A stretch of DNA of 40,172 bases from NCBI GenBank assembly GCA_001002285.1, contig LCLX01000001.1:380895-421066 (forward strand), in the 5' to 3' direction. The position numbers were made by a program, and so were the translations under genes. The DNA comes from Microgenomates group bacterium GW2011_GWC1_46_15 (lineage in GTDB: Bacteria > Patescibacteriota > Microgenomatia > UBA1400 > UBA12028). Of the stretch, positions 27,332 through 37,100 are shown in pieces. Numbering within the stretch: the stretch's first letter is position 1; each line of letters opens with the position of its first letter. The notes beneath the pieces are model-generated. The model was not told the DNA's origin. It searched no databases and saw only the letters and a list, made by a program, of their open reading frames with translations.

Positions 27332-29362
27332 TTATTTTTTCTTGTACAAATAACGCGTTTTTTTAAAGAAGAAGATCATCGAGGCGATGTTTATCAGGAA
27401 AAGTACAGAAAGAAATGTTTGAGGTTTATCCCAGTAGTACACATTTTTCAGCCACCAAAAATCAAATGTTTCTTCATAAATTCTTGCCCGCAAGTTCCAG
27501 AGCTGCCATGGGTCTGTTACAGTCTTTCCCCAGTATTGATACGGAATGGAAGTGGTCTTTTCTCCTAATAAGGTTGAAACATCGGGATAATCTAACGATT
27601 GGAGATTGACAGAGTTATTATTTATTGTCATCTTTTTTACATAAAGCGTGTTTTGAGCGGAGGATGTTCCAACGTATGTGACGCGTACATCTAATAAATT
27701 CATACCATTTTGAATGATTCCAGCAGGGGGTGTTATAGAAAAAGAGCCGTCTTTAGAAACAGGAATGACAGAAACATCAGAAAGAATATGTGTATTAAGA
27801 GAACCAGAAATTTGTGCGGAGTACATGCTGGTTGGTTCGTCGGGATTGTTATACAGAAGGAAAGAGATTGATTGAATAGGATTCTCTGCTTTTTGTGTGA
27901 AAGAAAGATGTCCTACACTTTTTATCCCCCGGAACACTCCAATGCCCGTCCGAAGCGGTGTTTCAAAACCATCATAAAACCGGACACCATATAGACCGTG
28001 ATCTATTGTTTTTGGGAAATCATGGATTTTTACAAGAAAGTCCCTCGTCATTGTAATGATAGGCGAGTATCTGGGAATGAAGCTCGCATACTCGTATCGG
28101 GTAATTTCGGTTGTATCAATAAAAAAATGATATGGGAGACCCCGGTATTGGACTTGATATGGTACTGCAACGCCAAGTAATTGAATCAACGCTCCCAAAA
28201 CGAATACAGGCGTAACAATAAATTTTTTCTGCAGAGAAGAAAGTCTTGTGATGATGTGAAAAATAATAAGCATAAGCGGAGGAATAAGCATTGCCATGTA
28301 GCGGGGTCCCCAAACCGCTCCTCCATACCAAATTGGACGAAGCTCCTGCGCTCCGGGAATAGAAATAGTCGCGGAACCATAAGAAAAAACATAAATAGCA
28401 AAGAGGAAAAGAAAACTTAACACTTCCGGAAGCAGACGCTTCTGAATCCGGTGCCAAAAAATAATAAGAAGAACAAGCGGAGGAGAATACAGAAAAATAC
28501 TTTTCCCAGGACTAAAAAGAAGTCCGTATGCCCCTTCAAAAAGAATTTTTGGTTGAATCTGGGAAACAGCGCTTATAATGGACTTAATTTTCCAAAAAAG
28601 AAGAAACGAAAAACATAATAAAATGCCAAGAAGCACGCGTTTTACAGAATGATATTTCGGGTAAAGAAGAAGAACGATGTACAGAAGTAGTGCTGGAATA
28701 GGAAGAATATATGATTCGTTATACGAAAAAATAACAACAAGATATGAAATCAAACTAAAGAGAAGATACCGAAGGTGTTCTGTTTGCGCGTATCTTTTTA
28801 CACAGTAAAACGTACACATTGTGAACGTAATAAATGGCATATGTGCAAATCCAAACTTTGAGAGAGGAAAAATGTTTGTCGCAAACACGGTAGCAAGACT
28901 CAAGAGTAAAGACATCTTATGTGAAAGTTTTAACGTAAGGCCATACTTGAGCATAATAATGCCAAGAAGCGCGGCGAAAAAAGAGTTTGTAAAACTCGCA
29001 AAAAGAAGTACGGACCAGTCTGATTCTAGGGGAAAACGTGTAGGGGGTGGTGCCCCATAATATGTATGAACAAGATCAGAAATTGCCACTGCGGGAACCA
29101 TCACTATAGAATACCCCAACCCTCCAGGCGCGCGCCATGTTCCATCGGGTTGTTTGACGGAGTTCATGTGAACATTTTTTCCCTCGTTAAACTCGTATGG
29201 AGCTGATGTTGCCTGATGGTTGTAGTACAAATTTCTTGCAACGGTCAGATATAAAAGTCCGTCTTCCGACTCAATGAGACCGGAGGAAAAGAAGCTTAAG
29301 ACAGAAAAGAGGAAGAAAAAATAAAAAAAGAAAAACTTCCAACTGAGCTTTGTATCTTTCAT
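27332..29362 (-). CDS. GT-C-like membrane glycosyltransferase with C-terminal extracytoplasmic beta-rich domain between TMs
   Basis: 676 aa; SSGLIESEDGLLYLTVARNLYY first-loop acidic motif; TM-rich first ~400 aa; then GIKSVGHLSFTQKAENPIQSISFLLYNN...NGMNLLDVRVTYVG beta-rich stretch; terminal TM LSVLFLINIASMIFFF and KKTRYLYKKK. Confidence 0.72.
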   Translation of the reverse strand: MKDTKLSWKFFFFYFFFLFSVLSFFSSGLIESEDGLLYLTVARNLYYNHQATSAPYEFNEGKNVHMNSVKQPDGTWRAPGGLGYSIVMVPAVAISDLVHTYYGAPPPTRFPLESDWSVLLFASFTNSFFAALLGIIMLKYGLTLKLSHKMSLLLSLATVFATNIFPLSKFGFAHMPFITFTMCTFYCVKRYAQTEHLRYLLFSLISYLVVIFSYNESYILPIPALLLYIVLLLYPKYHSVKRVLLGILLCFSFLLFWKIKSIISAVSQIQPKILFEGAYGLLFSPGKSIFLYSPPLVLLIIFWHRIQKRLLPEVLSFLFLFAIYVFSYGSATISIPGAQELRPIWYGGAVWGPRYMAMLIPPLMLIIFHIITRLSSLQKKFIVTPVFVLGALIQLLGVAVPYQVQYRGLPYHFFIDTTEITRYEYASFIPRYSPIITMTRDFLVKIHDFPKTIDHGLYGVRFYDGFETPLRTGIGVFRGIKSVGHLSFTQKAENPIQSISFLLYNNPDEPTSMYSAQISGSLNTHILSDVSVIPVSKDGSFSITPPAGIIQNGMNLLDVRVTYVGTSSAQNTLYVKKMTINNNSVNLQSLDYPDVSTLLGEKTTSIPYQYWGKTVTDPWQLWNLRARIYEETFDFWWLKNVYYWDKPQTFLSVLFLINIASMIFFFKKTRYLYKKK

Positions 29363-29365
29363 ACC

Positions 29366-30820
29366 ATGTATTATGATACCTCATACGGGAAAATATACCG
29401 AACGTATATGAGCAACAACATTTTAGCCTCCATTGTTATCGTGAATTATAACGGGAAACATTTTCTTGAACAGTGCTTCTCTTCACTTTTTTCCATGGAC
29501 ACGCCAAAGCATTCGTACGAGATTATACTCGTTGATAATCATTCATGGGATGATTCTGTTGTTTTCACGAAAACACATTTCCCCCAAGTTCGCATTGTTG
29601 AAAATAAAGAAAATCTTGGTTTTTCCGCAGGAAATAACGTGGGAGCAAAAATTGCCCGTGGAAAATATATTGCCTTTTTAAACAACGACACCAAAGTTGA
29701 TAGATTGTGGTTATCTTCATTGATACATAGAATCGAGAAAAATTCTACTATTGCTGCGGTAAGTTCTAAGGCGCTTTTGTATTATCCTTTTTTTAGGCTT
29801 CACGTCCAGTCAGATACATATGCAAAATCAGATTTTATGCGATTTTCCGGCAGAAAACGGGTTGGAGTTTCTCTCGAAAATGTTACCCCCGCTGACATAA
29901 AACTTAAACCATATATCCAATATGGGTGTGGTTTCTATGATGTGGATGATAAGGAGGCCATAGAAAAATGGACTGATGGAGATGCGGAACTTTTAATTCC
30001 ATTCGACCCACTGGCACACGAGGTGCGGTATACAGTGACTCTTAGTACTGACCAACCCTTTTCAGGAATAAATACAGAACTATCTCTTACCATTGAAGAT
30101 AACGTGCTCATTCACGACACGCTTGCTCCACATGAAACAAAACAATACACACTCGTTTTACACGCTGATCAAATAAAAAAGTATGCAAAGTATGCTGTGC
30201 AGAACGCAGGAAATATTGTTTTTAAAGATGGGTATAGTCGGGATAGGGGGGCGGCTGTACGAAAAACGACACAAATATTTGAGTTGGATTGTCCTTTCTA
30301 CGATAAACCAGTTGAAGTTTTAGCGTTTTGTGGAGTCGGAGTGCTTGTACGTGAGGACATTTTTACAAAACTTGGCGGATTTGATGAACTATACTTTATG
30401 TACTACGAAGACATTGATTTAAGTCTAACGATGCGTCGTTATGGATACTCCATTTGGTACGAACCAAAAGCAGTTATGTATCATATTCATGCAGGATCGA
30501 GTAAAGAAGGGTCGCGCTTTTTTGCATCACATGTTGAAAAAGGGCGCCTCATTCTTATCGCAAAACATTTTCCATTGTTTATTGTTTGTATGCAGTTTGG
30601 ATTATATGTACTATCATTTTTATTTGCATGCGTATCCATGATGAAGTGGGGATTGAGAGGGAATTGGCGCCTTTACGAAACGTTGAACGAAAAAGTTGAG
30701 TCGCGTGGCGATATTATGAAGTGGGTTGTGGGTCATATATTTTTCCTAGTAAAGAAACGGTTTGTACTAAAACTTCGACAAAAAAAATCTATGAGTGAAA
30801 TATTTCAGTCATTGTATTAA
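29366..30820 (+). CDS. glycosyltransferase family 2 with internal beta-rich inserted domain
   Basis: ASIVIVNYNGKHFLEQCFSSLF, AFLNNDTKVD, FCGVGVLVREDIFTKLGGFDELYFMYYEDIDLSLTMRRYGY. Real start may be 29408 (MSNNILASIV). Confidence 0.92.
   Translation: MYYDTSYGKIYRTYMSNNILASIVIVNYNGKHFLEQCFSSLFSMDTPKHSYEIILVDNHSWDDSVVFTKTHFPQVRIVENKENLGFSAGNNVGAKIARGKYIAFLNNDTKVDRLWLSSLIHRIEKNSTIAAVSSKALLYYPFFRLHVQSDTYAKSDFMRFSGRKRVGVSLENVTPADIKLKPYIQYGCGFYDVDDKEAIEKWTDGDAELLIPFDPLAHEVRYTVTLSTDQPFSGINTELSLTIEDNVLIHDTLAPHETKQYTLVLHADQIKKYAKYAVQNAGNIVFKDGYSRDRGAAVRKTTQIFELDCPFYDKPVEVLAFCGVGVLVREDIFTKLGGFDELYFMYYEDIDLSLTMRRYGYSIWYEPKAVMYHIHAGSSKEGSRFFASHVEKGRLILIAKHFPLFIVCMQFGLYVLSFLFACVSMMKWGLRGNWRLYETLNEKVESRGDIMKWVVGHIFFLVKKRFVLKLRQKKSMSEIFQSLY
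29921..30199 (+). other. candidate inserted domain inside GT2 (protein-level)
   Basis: YGCGFYDVDDKEAIEKWTDGDAELLIPFDPLAHEVRYTVTLSTDQPFSGINTELSLTIEDNVLIHDTLAPHETKQYTLVLHA lies between NDP-binding half and the catalytic DRGA/ED half of the GT2 fold. Confidence 0.6.
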
Positions 30821-30845
30821 TCATAAAAAAATGAGGAAGTAAAAC

Positions 30846-32402
30846 ATGACTACGAGAAAACATAAACAAATAGCTGCAGTATATGACCGATGGCTTCACA
30901 CGTTAGGCGGTGGCGAACAGGTAGGATTTGCATATGCGGAAACACTTCGCTACCTGGGATATAAAACCGAAATTCTTACACACAAAAAGTTTGATGTAGC
31001 TGAAGCAGAACGGAAAATGCACGTAAACCTTTCCGATATACATGTCCGTTACTTACCAAACCTTCCCGATTACCAGTTAAGTCAATATACGGAGGGGTAT
31101 GACGTATTCGTTTCTAATTCATACCTTGATTACATTCCAAATAGAAGCAAATATGGCATTCTTTCTATTTTTTTCCCATCAAGAATTAAAGTCTCAATAT
31201 ATGAGTATTTAAAACGCGCGCACATTATCCCGTCGCTTCGCAGATTTTTCGTATACCCGTCATTTTTTGAAGGTTTCCGTTATGACGAGTTTATAGAAGG
31301 AAAACTGTACAAATGGTTGGGAAGAGAATCGACAGTATACTTCAATCAGAATTTTTCAACTCTGCAAATAGAGTTGAGAGCAGAATTTCTAGCATTTTCG
31401 TGTCTTGATGACATTCAATTTCGATTGGGAAAACAACATATTGTTCCCGACTCACGCGCAGTAAATCATTCGAAAAATACGATAAAGTATATATTTCAAT
31501 TTAAAAGACCAATAAAAGATATTGGCCTCACCATCATTCTCCCCGATTCCGCATATGCAAAATATATTGCCTTAACGAGTATGAGAATTGTGGACTTCCG
31601 ATACGTTCTCTATAACATGTTTAAAGTATTATTTCCGGTATGGGAAATGCGGCTTCATGGGGGTCCGTCGGCAACAAAGTTTTCTGATATTGATTCATAT
31701 GATCGTGTTGTTGCCATTTCAAAATTTTCGCAAGACTGGATTCGAAGATATTGGGGTGTGAATTCTGATTTACTCTATCCTCCGGTAGACGTGAAAACGT
31801 TCGTTCCAGCGAAGAAAAAAAAGAACATAATTGTGCATGTGGGACGTTTTTTTGTCGGGGGACATTCAAAAAAACAACTTGATATGACGAGGGTATTTAA
31901 ACGGTTAATTGATCAAGGATTAAAAGGTTGGGAACTCCATTTTGTTGGCGGGATAGCTGAGGGAGGGATACATCGGAAGTATGTAGAAACGATTTATGAA
32001 GAAACACAGGAATATCCAATTTTTTTGCATACAAATGCACCATTTGATGAAGTAAGGATGCTTTTGTCTGAGGCAAAGATTTATTGGCACGCGACAGGCT
32101 TAGACGAAGATAATACCAGATATCCTGTTCGCCTTGAACATTTCGGCATCACAACAGTAGAAGCGATGGCTTCTGGATGTGTTCCCGTGGTAATCCATGC
32201 TGGTGGCCAGCCAGAAATTATTACTCCCGCGTGTGGGTATACATGGAAAACGAGAGAAGAATTAATGAAACGCACGCTTGAGTTGATACGCAATTCAAAA
32301 CTTCTTAAAGAAAAAAGTTTTGCCGCGGTAGAAAGAAGTAAAGATTTTAGCAGAGAGCGGTTTAAAAGAGAGCTTATTGAGTTATTGAAAGATGCAAAAT
32401 GA
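30846..32402 (+). CDS. glycosyltransferase family 4 with internal beta-rich insertion
   Basis: VYDRWLHTLGGGEQVGFAYAETLRYLGYKTEILTHKKFD; IVHVGRFFVGGHSKKQLDMTRVFKRLID; HFGITTVEAMASGCVPVVIHAGGQPEII; SD GAGGA upstream of ATG. Confidence 0.93.
   Translation: MTTRKHKQIAAVYDRWLHTLGGGEQVGFAYAETLRYLGYKTEILTHKKFDVAEAERKMHVNLSDIHVRYLPNLPDYQLSQYTEGYDVFVSNSYLDYIPNRSKYGILSIFFPSRIKVSIYEYLKRAHIIPSLRRFFVYPSFFEGFRYDEFIEGKLYKWLGRESTVYFNQNFSTLQIELRAEFLAFSCLDDIQFRLGKQHIVPDSRAVNHSKNTIKYIFQFKRPIKDIGLTIILPDSAYAKYIALTSMRIVDFRYVLYNMFKVLFPVWEMRLHGGPSATKFSDIDSYDRVVAISKFSQDWIRRYWGVNSDLLYPPVDVKTFVPAKKKKNIIVHVGRFFVGGHSKKQLDMTRVFKRLIDQGLKGWELHFVGGIAEGGIHRKYVETIYEETQEYPIFLHTNAPFDEVRMLLSEAKIYWHATGLDEDNTRYPVRLEHFGITTVEAMASGCVPVVIHAGGQPEIITPACGYTWKTREELMKRTLELIRNSKLLKEKSFAAVERSKDFSRERFKRELIELLKDAK
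31272..31680 (+). other. candidate inserted domain inside GT4 (protein-level)
   Basis: GFRYDEFIEGKLYKWLGRESTVYFNQNFSTLQIELRAEFLAFSCLDDIQFRLGKQHI... between the N-terminal lobe and DRVVAISKFSQDWIRRYWG. Confidence 0.55.
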
Positions 32403-34051
32403 TAAACTTGCTCCATAAGTTGCGACAACCATTTTTTGCACACATACTTTTTGTCTCTCTCCTTTTTGTTCTCCTCGCCCGCAATCCATTTTCTTCCCGC
32501 ACGCTTATCCCCAACATGGAGCCGTTCCCCGATACATTCCATTACATTGTCCCAGCACAGTCACTTTTGCGAGGGGAGGGATTTTTCATTTCAAGGGAAG
32601 GAAGAACGATTGTTCCTGCTGTTCCACCGCTATACTCACTTTCATTGGTTCCTGCTTTTTTAGTGAAAAATGACGCACGCATGTTTTATGTTACAAACGT
32701 TATACTTGCGCTCACTGCGTACGCGCTCTTTGTAAACATTCTCCGAAAAACGACAGATAAACCTGCCATTGAAATACTTCTTTCCTTTATGTATGTCACC
32801 AACTTTTACATCTCTTGGTACCCACAATGGGCGATGGCGGAAAACTTGATGCTTCCAGTTGTTCTTTATAGCATACTCCTCTTGCTTCAGCCCGCAACAA
32901 AAAAACACGCGCTCATCGCCGGCGTTATTCCGATCGCACTCTACGGCATTAAGTTTGCAAATGCTCCACTTGTTGTAGTGTTTCTTGCGCTGTATGCCAT
33001 CAAATTTTTCAAGAAATTCTTCATATTATTTATCGCGAGCGTAATATGTTTCACCACGCTCTATATTTTGGGCGATTACGCTATAAGCGGAAGAAACTTG
33101 ATTTTAACAGGGTGGTCTCTTGTATTAAGTCTGGTGAAACAACTTCCCATGTTTGTCTCATCGGGACAACGTGGCAGTACAGCGACCCAAGCATCACTAT
33201 CACCATGGTTTTCCCTCTCTTACCTTCCCGAAAACTTTGCAATGCAGTGGCGCGGCCTCCACGGATATGGGGCAAAGTTTCTGTGGGAACAAACGCCGAT
33301 TCTCTCACACGCTGTTGCCGTTTTTGGATGGGTTGGTTTTGGATGGAGCTTGTTGTACGCACAAAGGCGGTGGTTTTCGCTTGCGCTGGTATTGGTTATT
33401 CTCGCGGAAACACTATTTATGTCCACGTTTTACTCAACCGACATGCGGTATCTCATGTTTGCCATCCCCTTCCTCTTGATCGGCTTTGGATGGGCGGTAG
33501 AGTATTCGGCAAAAACCTTAGGAAAACTGTTTCATGGTTTTTCCAGCATGTGGCTCCTCAACTGTTTGGTGATAGGCATTACAATGGTATATCTTTTTTC
33601 AAACGCCCTCCAGCTTAAGTCCCAAATCATGGTCAATCTCAAGTATGCGGAAACTCCGTGGTGGTACCTTGCGGTGGTGGACATGAACACATATTTTTCT
33701 AAAGTTGAAACCAAGGACGGCAAAAAGCCAATCGTGATTAGTGCAATGCCGCCGTATTTTATTGATTTTTATTCAAATAAGACATATACGCTTTTGCCAC
33801 TTTCTGCCCAGCAGGAGTTCCGCTCGTATCTTGTCGAGGCTTGGGGGCCGAATGATTATTCAGACATGATGAAACTTTACGCGACATACCTTAAAAACGG
33901 CTATGACATATATCTTGAAGAGTACGGATTGGGGAATGAAGGATACCTGCACGAAGCATTTCAAAACGTGTTAAAAAACTTTACTGTAATAAAGGTGCAA
34001 AGCGGGTGCTACAACGTGTGCAACATATACAGCGTGATCACAAAAAATTGA
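32399..34051 (+). CDS. GT-C-like membrane glycosyltransferase (GT39/PMT-like)
   Basis: 550 aa, MEPFPDTFHYIVPAQSLLRGEGFFISREGR first-loop acidic motif, PPLYSLSLVPAF, many TMs, C-terminal soluble part. Confidence 0.7.
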   Translation: MINLLHKLRQPFFAHILFVSLLFVLLARNPFSSRTLIPNMEPFPDTFHYIVPAQSLLRGEGFFISREGRTIVPAVPPLYSLSLVPAFLVKNDARMFYVTNVILALTAYALFVNILRKTTDKPAIEILLSFMYVTNFYISWYPQWAMAENLMLPVVLYSILLLLQPATKKHALIAGVIPIALYGIKFANAPLVVVFLALYAIKFFKKFFILFIASVICFTTLYILGDYAISGRNLILTGWSLVLSLVKQLPMFVSSGQRGSTATQASLSPWFSLSYLPENFAMQWRGLHGYGAKFLWEQTPILSHAVAVFGWVGFGWSLLYAQRRWFSLALVLVILAETLFMSTFYSTDMRYLMFAIPFLLIGFGWAVEYSAKTLGKLFHGFSSMWLLNCLVIGITMVYLFSNALQLKSQIMVNLKYAETPWWYLAVVDMNTYFSKVETKDGKKPIVISAMPPYFIDFYSNKTYTLLPLSAQQEFRSYLVEAWGPNDYSDMMKLYATYLKNGYDIYLEEYGLGNEGYLHEAFQNVLKNFTVIKVQSGCYNVCNIYSVITKN

Positions 34052-34076
34052 CAGGGATAACTTGAGGTGGTATCCT
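34048..34076 (+). promoter_or_regulatory. near-consensus sigma70-type promoter for the surface-protein gene
   Basis: TTGACA (34048-34053), 17-nt spacer, TATCCT (34071-34076); the -35 overlaps the TGA stop of the upstream gene; SD AAAGGGA before the GTG at 34125. Confidence 0.65.
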
Positions 34077-34124
34077 TCGCGCAGATTGTGGAAGTGCTTA
34101 TGATCCTGCCATAAAGGGACTATT

Positions 34125-37100
34125 GTGAAACTACCTCGTTTGGGTTTGGTCCGAAAATTTTTCAAGAAACTCACCGTACTGAGTACAATTGTTGGGCTCC
34201 TTTTTCAATCATTTATTCCCACAGTGTTATTGGCATATCCAGCTCCGGTTGCTGCTATTGAAATGGCCGTTTCTCCTTCTGTTTCTTTACAGTATGACAG
34301 TGGAGCACATACGTTTGCACTTGATGTGTTTGGTGTCTCTAAAACGTCATATACATTGACGTATCAACACGATGGCGGAGTTACAGAGGCGGTTGAGGGG
34401 ACTATTGATGCCTCGAGTGATGTTGCCCATGCTTCACTGTATGCAGGGACATGTTCAACGGGCGGAGTATGTGTTCCACACGATGTACAAAGCGGAACGA
34501 TCCATGTTGATGCACTCTATGGCGATACGCAGTCGTATATGTACGATGAAAACTTCTCGTTCAACAATGGTGTGTTCTGGAATGAACATGACAGAGTGTA
34601 CACCACACCAAAAGTTGAACTTAATAAAACATATGTTGCTCCACAAAACGGCGCGGTTACTGTTACATTTACTTCTTTGCCAACGAACCCCGGAACGCTT
34701 TCCATTCAAGAACTTACGTTAACCGAGGAACAAAAACTTCAGCTTGGTGCGATAAGCGACAAAGCCTACGACATTACTTCAACCATGGCAGATGGAACGT
34801 TTACCTACACACTCACCCTGCCGGTGCCGGATCTTGGAGAAAACAGCGATACGCTCAGCGTAGCGTCCTCCGAAGACGGTCAACGTTTTGAGAACGTTGC
34901 GGAAACCCAGCAAACTTTTCATGAGGAGAAGCAGGAGATTGAGGTTCGCAGTCTTGATCACTTTACAGTTTTTGTGATCCGCGACCCATCGGCTTCTGGA
35001 GTTGACGGAGCGGGAGGGTCCTGGGTGAATCCCGGCAATGTCTACGTCTCCGACAACGCGCGGGCCACTGTTCTGCTGAATCTTGGAGCAACCTCGGAAA
35101 ATCTTCTTGCGACGGGGTTTGGGTTGTCTGTCCCAGGAACGGCGGTCATTGAAGGCGTGGAGGTGATGATTGAAAAAAGTGTGAATACATCGAGGACAAA
35201 CGCGAGCAAAGATTCGCTTGTAAACCTTATTGTTGGTGGAGTAGTTGTTGGAAACAACAACGCGGGAGCGAGTTATTTTAACAACACGACCGATGCGGTA
35301 ACAACATACGGATCGTCAAGTGATCTGTGGGGATTAACGCTCACACCAGCGCAAGTAAACTCGGGTGACTTCGGGGTTGCATATGCAGCGCAGCGCCATC
35401 CGTCGGGAAGCAGTGATCAGCGGGTGCGCGTTGATCACATGCAAGTAAAGGTGTACTACAACACACCGCCAACAATAACAATAACATCACCGGATGGCGG
35501 CCAAATCTACCAAGGCGGGTCAGCGCAAGATATTACATGGAACGCAAATGACGTGGATGCAGGGGCATTGTTAAGTGTGGCATTAGAATATACAACGGAT
35601 GGAAGTACATACACACCCATTGTTTCCGGATTGGCGAACGTGGGAAGCTATACATGGACTCTTCCGGGGGAAACTTCACAGACAGTGCGTGTTCGTGCAA
35701 CGGTAAGTGACACAGAAGCTACGGCAAGCGATGATTCAGATGCCGATTTCATTATTGATACTACTGCGCCAACGATGACATACGATGGCCAATCGCCAAT
35801 ATCGAATGCGTATGGGTGGAATAATACTTCGGTTACATTAAGCTGGACATGTTCAGACGCAACGTCAGGCGTCATAAATGGAACAGTAACGGAAACGCTT
35901 TCGGGAGAAGGGGAAGATCAATCGGCAACGGGTGTGTGTACAGACAATGCGGGGAACTCGTCTTCGGATACACAAAACGGCATTGATATTGATTTGACTG
36001 CACCCACAGGCTTGGGGACTCCTACTTCGGACGCCGCCACAAATCCGACAAACATTAACATCATTACGTGGACGTGGGCAGTCCCAGATTCTTCAATCTC
36101 AACTCTTCAAAAATACCTCTGGAATCTCTCGAAAACATTGTTCGGTATCGTCCAGTCTGGTGATACAACGTCCGACAGTGTTACAACAACGATTGTTGAG
36201 GGAGATGGGGAGTACGCGTTCGACGTCCAGGCTGTAGATAAAGCAGACAACACAACTGCCGTACTTACCTCTGATAGTGTCACACTTGACCAAACAGGTC
36301 CGGTCCTTCAATCGTTTTCTTCTCCAGAATCGGATGATATATATGGGCCGGGTTCGAGTATCGCCCTGGAGGCAAGTTATGATGAAACACTTGCCCCTGG
36401 AAGCACGATAACAATGGAGTTAGACAATGGTGTTTCCGTAACACTGGACTCGGTATCTGGAAACACACTGTCTGGTACGTATATTGTTGGCACAACGGGA
36501 AGCGGAGAAGATAGCGCGGATCTCACCGTTTCATCAATCTCTTCGGAGTCGGTGATGGATGCCTTGGGGAACACGCGCACCGACAGCGACTTGCCTGCCA
36601 GTAATATTGAAGACACAAGTGATCTTGAAATTGACACAACTGCGCCAACGAATCCCACACTGGACTCAACCAGTCATAGTATTTCTACATGGTCGAATGA
36701 CTCAACGGTTGATGTAGAATGGGACGGAGCAGGTGACTCGAGTGGTATCAATGGATACTCGTTTGAGTGGGACACGAACGCTTCCACGAATCCTGATACA
36801 ACACTTGAGCCTGCTGGAACGACAACAACGAGTCCGAGTCTCACTGACGGCGATTCGCATTATTTCCACCTGCACACAGAAGATGCTGTTGGAAACTGGT
36901 CAGATAACGCTGATCTTGGTCCGTTCTACATTGATCTCACCAAGCCTACGAGCACAATTTCTGATCCTGCAAACACTGGAACCGGATCTACGACCTACAT
37001 AAACAGCTGGGCCGGCGCATTGGGCGGCTCTTCTGCAGACACGCTCGCGAGTGTGAACTCGGACGTCAATCATGTTGATCTTTCAATCAGGCGCTCTTCA

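Noticed and set aside
32081-32542. 153-aa minus ORF spanning the GT4/GT-C-like junction
   Set aside because: Overlaps two strongly coding sense genes; composition consistent with antisense noise.
33046-33618. 190-aa + ORF overlapping the 32399-34051 membrane protein in another frame
   Set aside because: Cys/Arg/His-rich low-complexity translation with no recognisable motif, fully inside a well-supported GT-C-like gene; typical shadow ORF.
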